From: Holophagaceae bacterium
Lineage (GTDB): Bacteria; Acidobacteriota; Holophagae; Holophagales; Holophagaceae
Length of the DNA stretch: 38,210 nt
Direction: 5' to 3'
Assembly: GCA_025361205.1 (NCBI GenBank)
Contig: JANYAS010000112.1
Coordinates: forward strand, 1-38,210
Shown here: piece by piece, positions 1 to 8,019 of the stretch
Numbering within the stretch: position 1 is the stretch's first letter
How the letters are laid out: every line of letters starts with the position of its first letter
Position numbers and translations under genes: made by a program
The notes under the pieces: model-generated
What the model was told of the DNA's origin: nothing
Seen by the model: only the letters and a program-made list of their open reading frames with translations
Database searches by the model: none

Positions 1-162
1 GAGCATCCCGCCTGGCATCGTCGCGGCACGCGGGGGTTTTGGGACAGGCTCTTCATGCCAGCCACACCGGATTCTTTGATAAGACCGTTGACGATGAGTT
101 ACAGCATCAATAATGTCTTCAGGCCCAGCGAGGGCTTCCCCGATGCGCCGGTCGTCTGCTGA
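1..162 (+). CDS. Possible 3' end of an unidentified gene (cut by left edge)
   Basis: One forward frame is open from the first base to a TGA at 160-162, giving 53 codons ending in FPDAPVVC. The first half has the G/C-rich third positions of its neighbours, while the second half is weaker (ATA, AGA, TTG, AAT codons). An internal ATG at 94 would give a 22-residue peptide but has no clear ribosome binding site. I do not recognise the product. It may be the tail of a gene starting outside the window, or chance. Confidence 0.3.
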   Translation, partial: EHPAWHRRGTRGFWDRLFMPATPDSLIRPLTMSYSINNVFRPSEGFPDAPVVC

Positions 163-207
163 GTCTGAACAAGCACCTCAAACACACACCAAGAAGGGGG
201 AACCGCC

Positions 208-1359
208 ATGACCGCACTGCTTCCCAATATCGACCCCGACGGACTGTTGGAATTCTCTGTGGTCTACACCGACCGCGCCCTGAACCACATGTCCAAGCGC
301 TTCCAATGGGTGATGCGGGAGACGAACCGCATCCTCAAGCAGGTCTACCACGCCCAGGCGGCCGTGTTGGTGCCCGGCAGCGGCACCTTTGGCATGGAGG
401 CCGTGGCCCGGCAGTTCGCCACGGGCAAGAAGGCGCTGGTGATCCGGGACGGCTTCTTCAGCTACCGTTGGTCCCAGATCTTCGACATGGGCGGGATTCC
501 TTCCGCCCACACGGTGCTCAAGGCGCGGCGCATCGGCACGGACCGGCAGTCGCCCTGGGTGCCCACGCCCATCGCCGAGGTGGTGGCCGCCATCGCGGCG
601 GAAAAGCCCGAGCTGGTGATCGCCGCCCACGTGGAGACGGCGTCCGGTATCCTCCTCCCCGACGACTACCTGCGGGCGGTGGCGGCGGCGACCCACGCGG
701 TCGGCGGCCTGTTCGTGCTGGACTGCGTCGCCTCGGGCTGTATGTGGGTGGACATGGAGGCCGTCGGCGTGGACGTCCTGGTGAGCGCCCCCCAGAAGGG
801 CTGGAGCGGAAGCCCCTGCTGCGCCATGGTGATGCTCTCCGAACGGGCCCTGAAGGTGATGGAGGGCACCACCAGCACCAGCTTCGCCTGCGACCTGAAG
901 AAGTGGTCCCAGATCATGGACGCCTACCTGAAGGGCGGCCACGCCTACCATGCCACCATGCCCACCGATGCCCTGGCCCGGGTGTGCGCGATGATGCAGG
1001 AGATGGAGGCCTACGGATTCGAGCGGCTGCGGGCCGAGCAGGTGGAACTGGGCGCCAAGGCCCGGGCTCTGCTGGAGAGTTGCGGGCTGCCCAGCGTGGC
1101 CGCCGAGGGGTATAAGGCTCCGGGCGTGGTGGTGAGCTACACCACAGACCCGGATATTCAGTCCGGCAAGAAGTTTCTGGCCGCGGGGCTGCAAGTGGCC
1201 GCCGGCGTGCCGCTGCAGTGCGACGAAGGGGCGGATTTCATGACCTTCCGGATCGGCCTGTTCGGGCTGGACAAGCTGCACCACGTGGACCGCACCGTGG
1301 CGTACCTGGCCACCGCACTGGCCGAGGTCGGCCTGCGCGAGGCGATCCCGGCGCAGTAA
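208..1359 (+). CDS. Class V aminotransferase (alanine/serine-glyoxylate type)
   Basis: A 383-residue PLP enzyme of aminotransferase class V, resembling alanine-glyoxylate and serine-pyruvate aminotransferases, which move an amino group between a small amino acid and a 2-oxo acid in the cytoplasm. Visible family marks are VPGSGTFGMEA near 55-65 for cofactor phosphate binding, HVETASG at 141-147, the LDCVAS aspartate at 172 that contacts the PLP ring nitrogen, and SAPQKGW with the Schiff-base lysine at K197. The ATG follows the purine-rich AAGGGGGAA. The gene stands alone, ends at an intrinsic terminator and faces convergent thiG. The substrate cannot be read from the sequence. Confidence 0.85.
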   Translation: MTALLPNIDPDGLLEFSVVYTDRALNHMSKRFQWVMRETNRILKQVYHAQAAVLVPGSGTFGMEAVARQFATGKKALVIRDGFFSYRWSQIFDMGGIPSAHTVLKARRIGTDRQSPWVPTPIAEVVAAIAAEKPELVIAAHVETASGILLPDDYLRAVAAATHAVGGLFVLDCVASGCMWVDMEAVGVDVLVSAPQKGWSGSPCCAMVMLSERALKVMEGTTSTSFACDLKKWSQIMDAYLKGGHAYHATMPTDALARVCAMMQEMEAYGFERLRAEQVELGAKARALLESCGLPSVAAEGYKAPGVVVSYTTDPDIQSGKKFLAAGLQVAAGVPLQCDEGADFMTFRIGLFGLDKLHHVDRTVAYLATALAEVGLREAIPAQ

Positions 1360-1381
1360 CGAAAGGCACCATGACGGAGAA

Positions 1382-1412
1382 GCGCCCGGCGGTGGTCGGG
1401 CGCCTCCTTTTT
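1382..1412 (+). terminator. Intrinsic terminator after the class V aminotransferase
   Basis: A perfect 7-bp stem GCGCCCG / CGGGCGC (1382-1388 and 1397-1403) closes an 8-base loop. It is followed by CTCC and a run of five T at 1408-1412. The T-run overlaps the stop codon of convergent thiG (TTA at 1411-1413), so the two genes share this boundary. Confidence 0.75.
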
Positions 1413-2187
1413 ACTTGCCGACCATTCCCGCCATGGGGCTGCTGGCGCTGGCGTAGAGGCGCTTGGGCATGCGGCCGCTTTCGAAGGCGAGCCGCCCGGC
1501 CTTGACGGCCAGGTCCATGGCTTGGGCCATCTTGGTGGGTTCGCCGGCTTCGGCCACGGCGGTGTTCAACAGCACGCCATCGGCGCCCAGCTCCATGGCA
1601 AGGGCCGCGTCCGAGGCCGTGCCCACGCCCGCATCCACGATCATGGGCAGCTTGTAGGCCTCGAGGACCTCCTTGATGAGGAGCAGGGTCATGGGGTTCT
1701 GCACGCCCAGGCCCGAGCCGATGGCGCTGCCCAGGGGCATCACGGCCGCACAGCCCACATCGCAGAGCTTCTTGGCCAGGATGGGATCCGCGTTCACGTA
1801 GGGCAGCACGGTGAAGCCCTCCTTCACGAGGATCTTGGCGGCCTCCAGCGTCTCCTCGTTGTCGGGATAGAGGCTCTTGGGATCGCCGATGACCTCCAGC
1901 TTCACCCAGGTCGTGTCCAGGGCCTCCCGGGCCAGGCGCGCCACGCGCAGGGCGTCCTCGCGGGTGTAGCAGCCGGCCGTATTGGGCAGCAGCGCGATGT
2001 CCTTGGGGATCCAGCTGAGGATGTTGTCCTCGCCCTTGGCGGCCAGGTCGAAGCGCCGCACGGCCAGGGTGACCATCTCCACGCGGGCGGCCCGGTAGCA
2101 GGCCTGCATGGTGGCGAAGTCCTTGTACTTGCCCGTGCCGAGGATGAGGCGGTTACTGAAGCTCTTGCCGGCGATGACGAGGGACAT
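1411..2187 (-). CDS. thiG: Thiazole synthase ThiG
   Basis: A 258-residue ThiG, which joins 1-deoxy-D-xylulose 5-phosphate, dehydroglycine and ThiS-thiocarboxylate sulfur to make the thiazole phosphate of thiamine. The TIM-barrel family is recognised by the start [19 protein letters not shown], the VKLEVIGD strand carrying the Schiff-base lysine at K96, [17 protein letters not shown] and [21 protein letters not shown]. The length is normal. No thiS, thiH/thiO, thiF or thiC lies beside it, and I found no TPP riboswitch upstream, so the gene appears isolated here. It is divergent from tetR, with 120 bases between the two starts. Confidence 0.95.
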   Translation of the reverse strand: MSLVIAGKSFSNRLILGTGKYKDFATMQACYRAARVEMVTLAVRRFDLAAKGEDNILSWIPKDIALLPNTAGCYTREDALRVARLAREALDTTWVKLEVIGDPKSLYPDNEETLEAAKILVKEGFTVLPYVNADPILAKKLCDVGCAAVMPLGSAIGSGLGVQNPMTLLLIKEVLEAYKLPMIVDAGVGTASDAALAMELGADGVLLNTAVAEAGEPTKMAQAMDLAVKAGRLAFESGRMPKRLYASASSPMAGMVGK

Positions 2188-2243
2188 GGGGCGCTCCGAA
2201 GCCCCAGTCTAGCCCCAGCGCTGAAGACTGTTTGCTTCAATAC

Positions 2244-2276
2244 GCATGGGTATGGTTCCCATACGGCATGGTATGG
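2244..2276. promoter_or_regulatory. Candidate TetR-type operator between thiG and tetR
   Basis: The intergenic region holds the inverted repeat GTATGG-TTC-CCATAC (2250-2264) nested in two direct copies of GCATGG(G)TATGG at 2244-2255 and 2266-2276, spaced 22 bases apart, about two helical turns. Divergent position and dyad symmetry suit autoregulation by the adjacent TetR-family protein. Whether thiG is also controlled is unknown. Confidence 0.5.
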
Positions 2277-2307
2277 TAAACAGAGAGAATCACCCCTCAA
2301 GGTCGCC

Positions 2308-2910
2308 ATGCCCCCTCCCAAGAAGAAGGTTCGACCCGCCGCCCCCCTCTCGCGGGAGGCCTGGGTGAAGGCCGCCACGAACCTCATCGCCCTGGAGGGC
2401 GTCCAGGCCGTGGCTGTGGAGCCCTTGGCCCAGGCCCTGGGCGTCACCAAGGGCAGTTTCTATTGGCACTTCAGGACCCGGGACGAGCTGATCCAGGCGG
2501 CGCTGGAGGCCTGGGAGCAGGACCAGAGCGCCGATGTCGTCACCGGCTATGGGGGCATCGCGGACCCCCGGAGACGCCTGCGGGTCCTGCTCTTCGCAGC
2601 CTTCGAGGATGTGGCGAACGGGAAGTTCTTCGCAGCCTTGGCGGTGTCCAGTGGGGACCCGCGGGTGCAGCCCACCCTCCGCCGCGCCACGGAGCGCCGC
2701 CTCGCCTTTGGGGTCGAGGCCTTTCAGGCGTTGGGGCTGTCGGAGGTCGAGGCCCGGCAGCGGGCCCTGCTCGCCTATGCGGCCTATGCGGGCTACTTCC
2801 AGCTGCTGCGCACCACGCCGGAGGCGGTGGCGGCCGTGACGGACCTGAGCGGCTACGTGCGCCGTCTGGCGGATGCCCTGGTGTCAGCGAAATCCACCCG
2901 GCAACCTTGA
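2308..2910 (+). CDS. TetR/AcrR-family transcriptional regulator
   Basis: A 200-residue one-component repressor. The N-terminal helix-turn-helix is clear: REAWVKAATNLIALEGVQAVAVEPLAQALGV from about residue 16, with the recognition helix VTKGSFYWHFRTRDELI (46-62), a very typical TetR motif. The remaining 130 residues form the variable ligand-binding and dimerisation part, from which no ligand can be named. The ATG at 2308 is chosen because the HTH begins just after it and a weak AAGG precedes it; longer in-frame extensions run antisense through thiG. It lies 53 bases before an alpha/beta hydrolase that may be co-transcribed. Confidence 0.9.
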   Translation: MPPPKKKVRPAAPLSREAWVKAATNLIALEGVQAVAVEPLAQALGVTKGSFYWHFRTRDELIQAALEAWEQDQSADVVTGYGGIADPRRRLRVLLFAAFEDVANGKFFAALAVSSGDPRVQPTLRRATERRLAFGVEAFQALGLSEVEARQRALLAYAAYAGYFQLLRTTPEAVAAVTDLSGYVRRLADALVSAKSTRQP

Positions 2911-2963
2911 ATACGCCCGGCGACGGGCGTTTCATGGAGGGGTCCAGTCCCGAGGGAGACCCT

Positions 2964-3488
2964 ATGCCGCCGATCCTGCTCGTTCCGGGGTACCAGAACT
3001 CTGGGGAAGGCCACTGGCAGACCCTTTGGGAGGGGGAGCTGCGGGGGACCCGCCGGGTGGAGATGCCCAACTGGGAGTACCCCCGCCGACAGGAGTGGAT
3101 CGAAACCCTGGATGAAGCCATCCGGGACTGCGCCGAGCCGCCCCTCCTGGTGGGCCATTCCCTCGGCTGCCTCGCCATCGTCCACTGGGCGGCCCAATAT
3201 GAACGCGAGGTGCGAGGGGCCCTCCTGGCGGCGCCCGTCGATGTGGAGCGGCCCGATGGCCTGACCCTGCTGCGAGGCTTCGCGCCGATCCCATGGAGCA
3301 CCCTGCCCTTCCCATCCATCCTGGCGGCCTCCAGCGATGATCCCTTGATCACCATGGACCGGGCCCGGGGCTTCGCGGCCGATTGGGGTTCGCGCTTTGT
3401 GGAGCTGGGGCCCTGCGGTCACCTGAACCAGATCTCTGGCCATGGCCCGTGGCCACGCGGCGAGGCCCTGCTGGCCGAACTCCGTTAA
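2964..3488 (+). CDS. Alpha/beta hydrolase, RBBP9/YdeN type
   Basis: A 174-residue serine hydrolase of the small RBBP9/YdeN type. The start ILLVPGYQNSGEGHWQTLW is characteristic of that group. The catalytic triad can be assigned as Ser66 in GHSLGCLA, Asp125 or Asp126 in ASSDDPLI and His153 in GHLN. There is no signal peptide, so it is probably cytosolic. The ATG at 2964 has a good GAGGGAG ribosome binding site; an ATG 30 bases upstream does not. It follows tetR closely and is plausibly its regulated partner. The natural substrate is unknown. Confidence 0.85.
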   Translation: MPPILLVPGYQNSGEGHWQTLWEGELRGTRRVEMPNWEYPRRQEWIETLDEAIRDCAEPPLLVGHSLGCLAIVHWAAQYEREVRGALLAAPVDVERPDGLTLLRGFAPIPWSTLPFPSILAASSDDPLITMDRARGFAADWGSRFVELGPCGHLNQISGHGPWPRGEALLAELR

Positions 3489-3519
3489 GCGATTGCAGAA
3501 GGCAGCCCAGCCGTGGCAA

Positions 3520-3702
3520 GGTGGAGCTTCCGATGGAGGAGCGGTCCCCATCAGTACTGGCGGCGAGGGCGATGAACCCGATGACCCGGTGGGAAAGGGG
3601 TGGATCGCCGAAGGGTTCGCGGCTCATCAACGCGCCCCCTGGACGACGAGGCGAAAGCCCGGCGGCTGTCGTGCCGGTCACCCGGTGCGGAGGGCCTTAG
3701 GT
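3520..3702 (+). promoter_or_regulatory. Lysine riboswitch (L box)
   Basis: The leader of the lysine cluster carries hallmark blocks of the lysine riboswitch in order: GATGGAGGAGCGG with a following AGTA (about 3532-3556, the family's GATAGAGGNGCG...AGTA), GAAAGGGGTGGATCGCCGAAG (about 3592-3612), a CTGG block (3639-3642), and GGCTGTC...GGAGGGC (about 3663-3695) with the P5 stem GCCGG/CCGGT between. The closing P1 helix is weak by eye (GATGG/CCTTAGG region). Just downstream, a strong hairpin at 3706-3726 (GCGGCGGGA/TCCCACCGC, one mismatch) lacks a T-run, so I cannot tell whether control acts on transcription or translation. Lysine would be expected to switch the operon off. Confidence 0.9.
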
Positions 3703-3761
3703 GCGGCGGCGGGACCTTCCCACCGCGTTCCAAAGGGCACCGTCGGGGTCGCCGAGGTTCC

Positions 3762-4796
3762 ATGAACGCAACCCCCGCAGCTTTTCGACACTGGCTCGCC
3801 AGCCACCTGCTGGATCTTTGCTCGGCGGAAACGCCGTCGGGCCGCGAGGATGCGGGGCTTCCAGGGCTGAGGGCCTTCCTGGCGGAACTGGGCGCCACGG
3901 TGGTGGAACAGCCCGTGGCGGAAGGCCGCACGAACCTGCTGGCCCTGTGGGGTCGGCCGAGGGTGCTGTTCTCCACCCACCTGGATACGGTGCCCCCCTA
4001 CGTGGCGCCGCGGCTGGAGGGCGAGGTGCTGTGGGGCCGCGGCGCCTGCGATGCCAAGGGCCAGATTGTGGCCCAGCTGGCCGCCCTGAAGACCCTCCTT
4101 GATGAAGGTCGCGAGGGCTTGGCCTGGCTGGGTGTGGTGGGCGAAGAGACCGACAGCGCTGGCGCAGCGGCGGCGCTGGGCCTGGCGGAGCGCCTTCGGG
4201 ACGTGGAGGCGCTCATCAACGGCGAACCCACAGAGCTGAAGCTGGCCACCGGCCAGCTGGGCGTGCAGCACATCCGCCTGCATTGCAGCGGCCGCGCGGC
4301 CCACAGCGGCAGCCCTGACCTGGGCCGCAACGCCACCTGGCCCCTGCTGGACTGGCTGCAGCGCCTGCGGGAGCAGCCGCGTCCGGTGGATCCGCGCCTA
4401 GGCCCGGAACTTTGGAACCTCGGCCTGCTGCAGGCTGGCGAAGCCCTCAACTCGGTGCCGGCATCCGCTGAGGCGCACCTCATGGCGCGGGTGGTGCCGG
4501 GCGGCGCCTTCCTCGACGACGTCCGCCGCCTGGCGCCGCCCGAGGGCACCGTCGATCTCCGGCTGGACGAGCCCCCCGATCTGTACGCCCTGGTGCCAGG
4601 CTTCGAGTGCGCCCCCATGCCCTTTGGATCGGATGCGCCGGCCCTGCGGGCCCTGGTGCCGGACCGTACGGTGGTGCTGGCGGGACCCGGCAGCATCACC
4701 GTCGCCCACACCCTCGACGAGCACCTCCGCCTGTCCGACCTGGAGGCGGGCGTGGAGCTCAACCGCCGGCTGGCCTTGCACTTCCTGGGAGACTGA
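3762..4796 (+). CDS. dapE: M20-family deacylase, probable succinyl-diaminopimelate desuccinylase
   Basis: A 344-residue M20 metallopeptidase-fold amidohydrolase. Dinuclear zinc ligands are visible: H73 and D75 in STHLDTVPP, D97 in GRGACDAKG, E128/E129 in GVVGEETDS, E153 in NGEPTE and a C-terminal histidine in VAHTLDEH. CSGRAAHSG is the dimerisation-domain signature. By motif alone it could be ArgE, DapE or LysK. Its place as first gene behind the lysine riboswitch, with dapD in the same cluster, argues for desuccinylation of N-succinyl-LL-diaminopimelate. The ATG at 3762 follows GCCGAGG; longer frames run back through the riboswitch. The gene ends 3 bases before asd. Confidence 0.8.
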   Translation: MNATPAAFRHWLASHLLDLCSAETPSGREDAGLPGLRAFLAELGATVVEQPVAEGRTNLLALWGRPRVLFSTHLDTVPPYVAPRLEGEVLWGRGACDAKGQIVAQLAALKTLLDEGREGLAWLGVVGEETDSAGAAAALGLAERLRDVEALINGEPTELKLATGQLGVQHIRLHCSGRAAHSGSPDLGRNATWPLLDWLQRLREQPRPVDPRLGPELWNLGLLQAGEALNSVPASAEAHLMARVVPGGAFLDDVRRLAPPEGTVDLRLDEPPDLYALVPGFECAPMPFGSDAPALRALVPDRTVVLAGPGSITVAHTLDEHLRLSDLEAGVELNRRLALHFLGD

Positions 4797-4799
4797 ACC

Positions 4800-5855
4800 A
4801 TGTCCACGAAGATTCCCGTCACCGTTCTGGGCGCCACCGGCGTCGTGGGCCAGCGCTTCGTCCGCCGGTTGGCCAACCACCCCCTGTTCCGCATCGAGCA
4901 CCTCGCCGCCAGCGAGCGCAGTTCGGGGAAGCGCTACCGCGAGGCCTGTGCCTGGCGCCTCGACGGCGAGCCCTACGGCGGCCTGGGCGACCAGGTAATG
5001 GCCGTAGGCACGCCGGAGTTTGCGCTGTCGCGGGTGGTCTTCAGCGCCCTGGACACCGAGCCCGCGCGGGAGCTGGAACCCGCTTTCGCCCGGGCGGGGG
5101 CGATGGTGTTTTCCAATGCCGGGGCCTTCCGCATGTCCCCTGAGGTGCCCCTGCTGGTGCCCGAGGTGAACCCGGATCACCTCGGCCTGCTGGGTGTCCA
5201 GCGCCACCACCACGGCTGGTCCGGCGGCATCGTCACCAATGCCAACTGCACCGCCACGGTGCTGGTCATGGCCCTGGCGCCCCTGCATGAGGCCTTTGGC
5301 GTCGAGGCGGTGATGATGACGTCCATGCAGGCCATCAGCGGCGCGGGCTATCCGGGCGTGCCTGCCCTGGACATCCTTGGCAACGTGATCCCCTTCATCC
5401 GCAGCGAGGAGCCGAAGGTAGAGGAGGAAGTGCCCAAGATGTTGGGCCGCTTCACCGGCAGCGGCGTGGACCTCGCTCCCGTGGTCGTGAGTGCCCTCTG
5501 CCACCGGGTGCCGGTCCTCGAGGGCCATACCGAGGCCGTCTGCGTGAAGCTCAAGGGCAGCCCCTCCCTGGACGTGGTGCGCGAGGCCTGGCTGGCCTGG
5601 CAGCCCGAGCCCCAGCGCCTGGGCCTCTTTTCGGCTCCGGCCGCGCCCATCCATGTCCACACCCTGGAGGATCGCCCCCAGGTGCGCCGTGACGTGGAGG
5701 TGGACGGCGGGATGAGTGTGCACGTGGGCCGTCTGCGGCTCTGTCCCATCCTCGGCGTGAAGTTCGCGCTGCTGGGGCACAACACAGAAAGAGGGGCGGC
5801 CGGCGGCAGCATCCTGAACGCCGAACTGGCCCATGCGAAGGGGTACCTCCGATGA
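4800..5855 (+). CDS. asd: Aspartate-semialdehyde dehydrogenase
   Basis: A 351-residue Asd that reduces aspartyl-4-phosphate to aspartate semialdehyde with NADPH, the second step toward lysine. The Rossmann motif GATGVVGQR is at 11-19 and the catalytic cysteine is C150 in TNANCTATVLVMAL. QAISGAGYPGVPALDI and the CHRVPVLEGHTE segment with the catalytic histidine follow. Length and motifs fit the archaeal/fungal-type branch, as opposed to the E. coli type. It overlaps lysC by ATGA, implying translational coupling. Confidence 0.95.
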   Translation: MSTKIPVTVLGATGVVGQRFVRRLANHPLFRIEHLAASERSSGKRYREACAWRLDGEPYGGLGDQVMAVGTPEFALSRVVFSALDTEPARELEPAFARAGAMVFSNAGAFRMSPEVPLLVPEVNPDHLGLLGVQRHHHGWSGGIVTNANCTATVLVMALAPLHEAFGVEAVMMTSMQAISGAGYPGVPALDILGNVIPFIRSEEPKVEEEVPKMLGRFTGSGVDLAPVVVSALCHRVPVLEGHTEAVCVKLKGSPSLDVVREAWLAWQPEPQRLGLFSAPAAPIHVHTLEDRPQVRRDVEVDGGMSVHVGRLRLCPILGVKFALLGHNTERGAAGGSILNAELAHAKGYLR

Positions 5856-7192
5856 TCGTCCTCAAGTTCGGCGGCAGCAGCGTGGCGGATGCGACCTGCA
5901 TGCGGCAGGCCGCGGAGCTGGTGAAGGCGGCCCTGCCCCGGTCGCCCGTGGTGGTGCTGTCCGCCATGGGCAAGAGCACCAACGGCCTTTTCGACGCTGC
6001 CAAGGCGGCCGAGGTGGGCGATCTCACCGGGGCCATGGAGCGGCAGCGCAGCCTCATGGCCTTTCATCGGACGGCTGCGGCGGAGCTGTTTGGGGGCGAC
6101 GCCCCCGAAGGGCTGGATGCGTCTCTCACAGACCTGTTCGGCGAGCTGGAGCTGCTGCTGCGCGGCGTGGCCATGCTGCGCGAGCTGAGCCCGCGGAGCA
6201 TGGACGCCATCGCGTCCCTGGGCGAGCGGCTGTCCACCCGCATCTTCGCCGCCTTCGTGGACGGGGCCTGGGTGGATGCCCGGACGGTGCTGCTCACGGA
6301 CGCCACCTTCGGCGAGGCAACGCCACAGGCAGCGGCCCTTCGGACCCGGGCGGCCCAGCACCTGGCCCCCCTCCTGGGGCTGGGCCGGGCCGTGGTCACC
6401 CAGGGCTACATCGGGGCCACCGAGGACGGCCTCACCACCACCCTGGGCCGCGGCGGCAGCGACTACTCGGCGGCCCTCTTTGGCGCGGCCCTGGGGGCCG
6501 AGGAAGTGCAGATCTGGACCGACGTGGAAGGCGTGCTCACCTGCGATCCGCGCATCGTGCCCGAGGCCCTGCCCATCCCGGAGCTCAGCTTCGCGGAGGC
6601 GGCGGAACTGGCGGCCTTCGGCGCGAAGGTGCTCCACCCCGCCACCATCCAGCCCGCCGTGGAGGCCGGCATTCCGGTCACCGTTCGGCACACCCAGAAG
6701 CCCAACGGGCGCTTCACCACCATCTCCGCGCAAGTGCGGTCCGGGCGGCCCATCACCGCCCTGGCCAGCCGGGGGCCGGTCACGGTGCTCACGGTGAGCA
6801 GCTCGCGGATGCTGGCCCAAAGCGGCTTCCTGGCGCGGCTCTTCGAGGTCTTCGGGCGTCGGGGCGTGAGCGTGGATCTGGTGGCCACCGCCGAAGTGAG
6901 TGTGTCCCTCACGGTGGAAGCCGACGTGCCCCTGAAGGCCCTGATCCAGGACCTGTCCGCCTTCGCCACGGTGGAGGTGAACGAGGGCCGGGCCATCATC
7001 GCCGCCGTGGGCGAGCGGCTGAAGTCCACGCCGGGCTTGGGGGCGAAGCTGCTCACTGCGTTGGGCGACATCAACGTGGAGATGATCAGCATGGGGGCCA
7101 ATGAGATCAACCTGAGCCTGGTGGTGCGCCAGGAATCCACCGCCGATGCCCTGCGCCGCCTCCATCGCGTGCTGGTGGGAGGGGCCTCGTGA
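5852..7192 (+). CDS. lysC: Aspartate kinase
   Basis: A 446-residue monofunctional aspartokinase that phosphorylates aspartate to open the pathway. The nucleotide-binding start LKFGGSSVADA, SLGERLSTRIFA, the TLGRGGSDYSAAL phosphate-binding loop and the VLTCDPRIVPEA segment are typical of the kinase domain (about 1-290). Two ACT domains follow: SSRMLAQSGFLARLFEVF starts the first, and the second carries INVEMISMGANEINLSLVV near the C terminus. These are the usual sites of feedback inhibition. It overlaps asd and dapB by 4 bases each. No homoserine dehydrogenase domain is fused. Confidence 0.95.
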   Translation: MIVLKFGGSSVADATCMRQAAELVKAALPRSPVVVLSAMGKSTNGLFDAAKAAEVGDLTGAMERQRSLMAFHRTAAAELFGGDAPEGLDASLTDLFGELELLLRGVAMLRELSPRSMDAIASLGERLSTRIFAAFVDGAWVDARTVLLTDATFGEATPQAAALRTRAAQHLAPLLGLGRAVVTQGYIGATEDGLTTTLGRGGSDYSAALFGAALGAEEVQIWTDVEGVLTCDPRIVPEALPIPELSFAEAAELAAFGAKVLHPATIQPAVEAGIPVTVRHTQKPNGRFTTISAQVRSGRPITALASRGPVTVLTVSSSRMLAQSGFLARLFEVFGRRGVSVDLVATAEVSVSLTVEADVPLKALIQDLSAFATVEVNEGRAIIAAVGERLKSTPGLGAKLLTALGDINVEMISMGANEINLSLVVRQESTADALRRLHRVLVGGAS

Positions 7193-8019
7193 CCAAGCTC
7201 CGCATCGGCCTGTTCGGGCGGGGCCGCCTGGGAACGGCCATCGCATCAGAGGCCGTCGAGGCCGGGACCAAGCTGGCTTGGCAGGCGGGGCGCGAAGGCA
7301 TTCCGCCGGCGCCCGTGGACGTTGCCATCGACGCCAGCGCGAGGGAGGCCGTGGAAGCCCACCTGGCCTGGGCCCTGGATACCGGCACCGACCTGGTGAT
7401 CGGCACCACGGGCTGGTCGCTGCCAGAGCTGGAATCCCGGGTGGCGGGACGCATTGGCGTGCTGGTGGCCGCGAACTTCTCCCTCACCGTGGCCCTCATG
7501 GCGCGCCTGGCCCTGGTGCTGGGCCGCTTTGCAGCGCTGGATCCCGCCCGGGATCCCTATCTACTAGAGCACCATCACCGCCTGAAGCTGGACGCGCCCT
7601 CCGGCACGGCGAAGTCCCTGGCCGCCGCCCTGATGGCGGGCTGCCCACGCAAGACCGAATGGACCCTTGGCAGTGCCGAACCGCATCAGCTGAGCCTGGG
7701 CGTCCTGCGGGCCGGAGCCGAATTCGGCACCCATACCGTGGGCCTGGACGCGCCGGCCGAGGTGCTGGAACTCACGCACCGGGCCCGCTCCCGGACTCCC
7801 TTCGCCCAAGGGGCCCTGGCGGCCGCCCGGTGGCTGCAGGGCCGGAAGGGCCTCTTCAGCATGGACGACCTGGCCGCGGACCTACTGGATCCCCTGTTTA
7901 CCAACTTGAACGAGGGGGGACCGCCCGCTCGCGGTGCTCGCTCTGCGTCCCCCCTCGTGCTCCCCCCCGGGGCATCCGCGCCAAGCCCGGATGCCCCGTC
8001 CCTTGGAGGCAAGCCATGA
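7189..8019 (+). CDS. dapB: 4-hydroxy-tetrahydrodipicolinate reductase
   Basis: A 276-residue DapB, the NAD(P)H reductase acting after DapA. The N-terminal nucleotide motif is GLFGRGRLG in place of the usual GxxGRMG. LVIGTTGW, AANFSLTV and the catalytic EHHHRLKLDAPSGTAKSLA are clear. The N-terminal domain has shortened loops, so the enzyme core ends near residue 237 (LLDPLF). The last 39 residues are a Gly/Pro/Ala/Ser-rich tail encoded by two palindromes and look unlike a folded domain. The start is GTG, overlapping lysC by 4 bases; the stop overlaps the dapA ATG. Confidence 0.92.
   Translation: MTKLRIGLFGRGRLGTAIASEAVEAGTKLAWQAGREGIPPAPVDVAIDASAREAVEAHLAWALDTGTDLVIGTTGWSLPELESRVAGRIGVLVAANFSLTVALMARLALVLGRFAALDPARDPYLLEHHHRLKLDAPSGTAKSLAAALMAGCPRKTEWTLGSAEPHQLSLGVLRAGAEFGTHTVGLDAPAEVLELTHRARSRTPFAQGALAAARWLQGRKGLFSMDDLAADLLDPLFTNLNEGGPPARGARSASPLVLPPGASAPSPDAPSLGGKP
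7911..7997. repeat. Two adjacent perfect palindromes in the 3' end of dapB
   Basis: The first is an 11-bp perfect inverted repeat CGAGGGGGGAC / GTCCCCCCTCG (7911-7921 and 7947-7957) with a 25-base loop rich in GCTCGC. Twelve bases later comes a 10-bp perfect repeat GGGGCATCCG / CGGATGCCCC (7969-7978 and 7988-7997). Both lie in the coding tail of dapB, ending 18 bases before the dapA start. They could be a REP-like insertion, an RNA processing or stabilising structure, or a partial terminator. Confidence 0.8.

Noticed and set aside
2188..2307. TPP riboswitch upstream of thiG
   Set aside because: None of the conserved CTGAGA or ACCTGAT-type blocks are present on the thiG strand.
4398..5834. 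A 478-codon minus-strand open frame over dapE and asd
   Set aside because: Mirror frame of conserved genes, with His/Gly-rich composition and no family resemblance.
5348..7246. A 632-codon minus-strand open frame across asd and lysC
   Set aside because: It is antisense to two well-conserved lysine genes. Its translation is His/Gly/Arg-rich with no known motif, as expected for a mirror frame in high-GC coding DNA.
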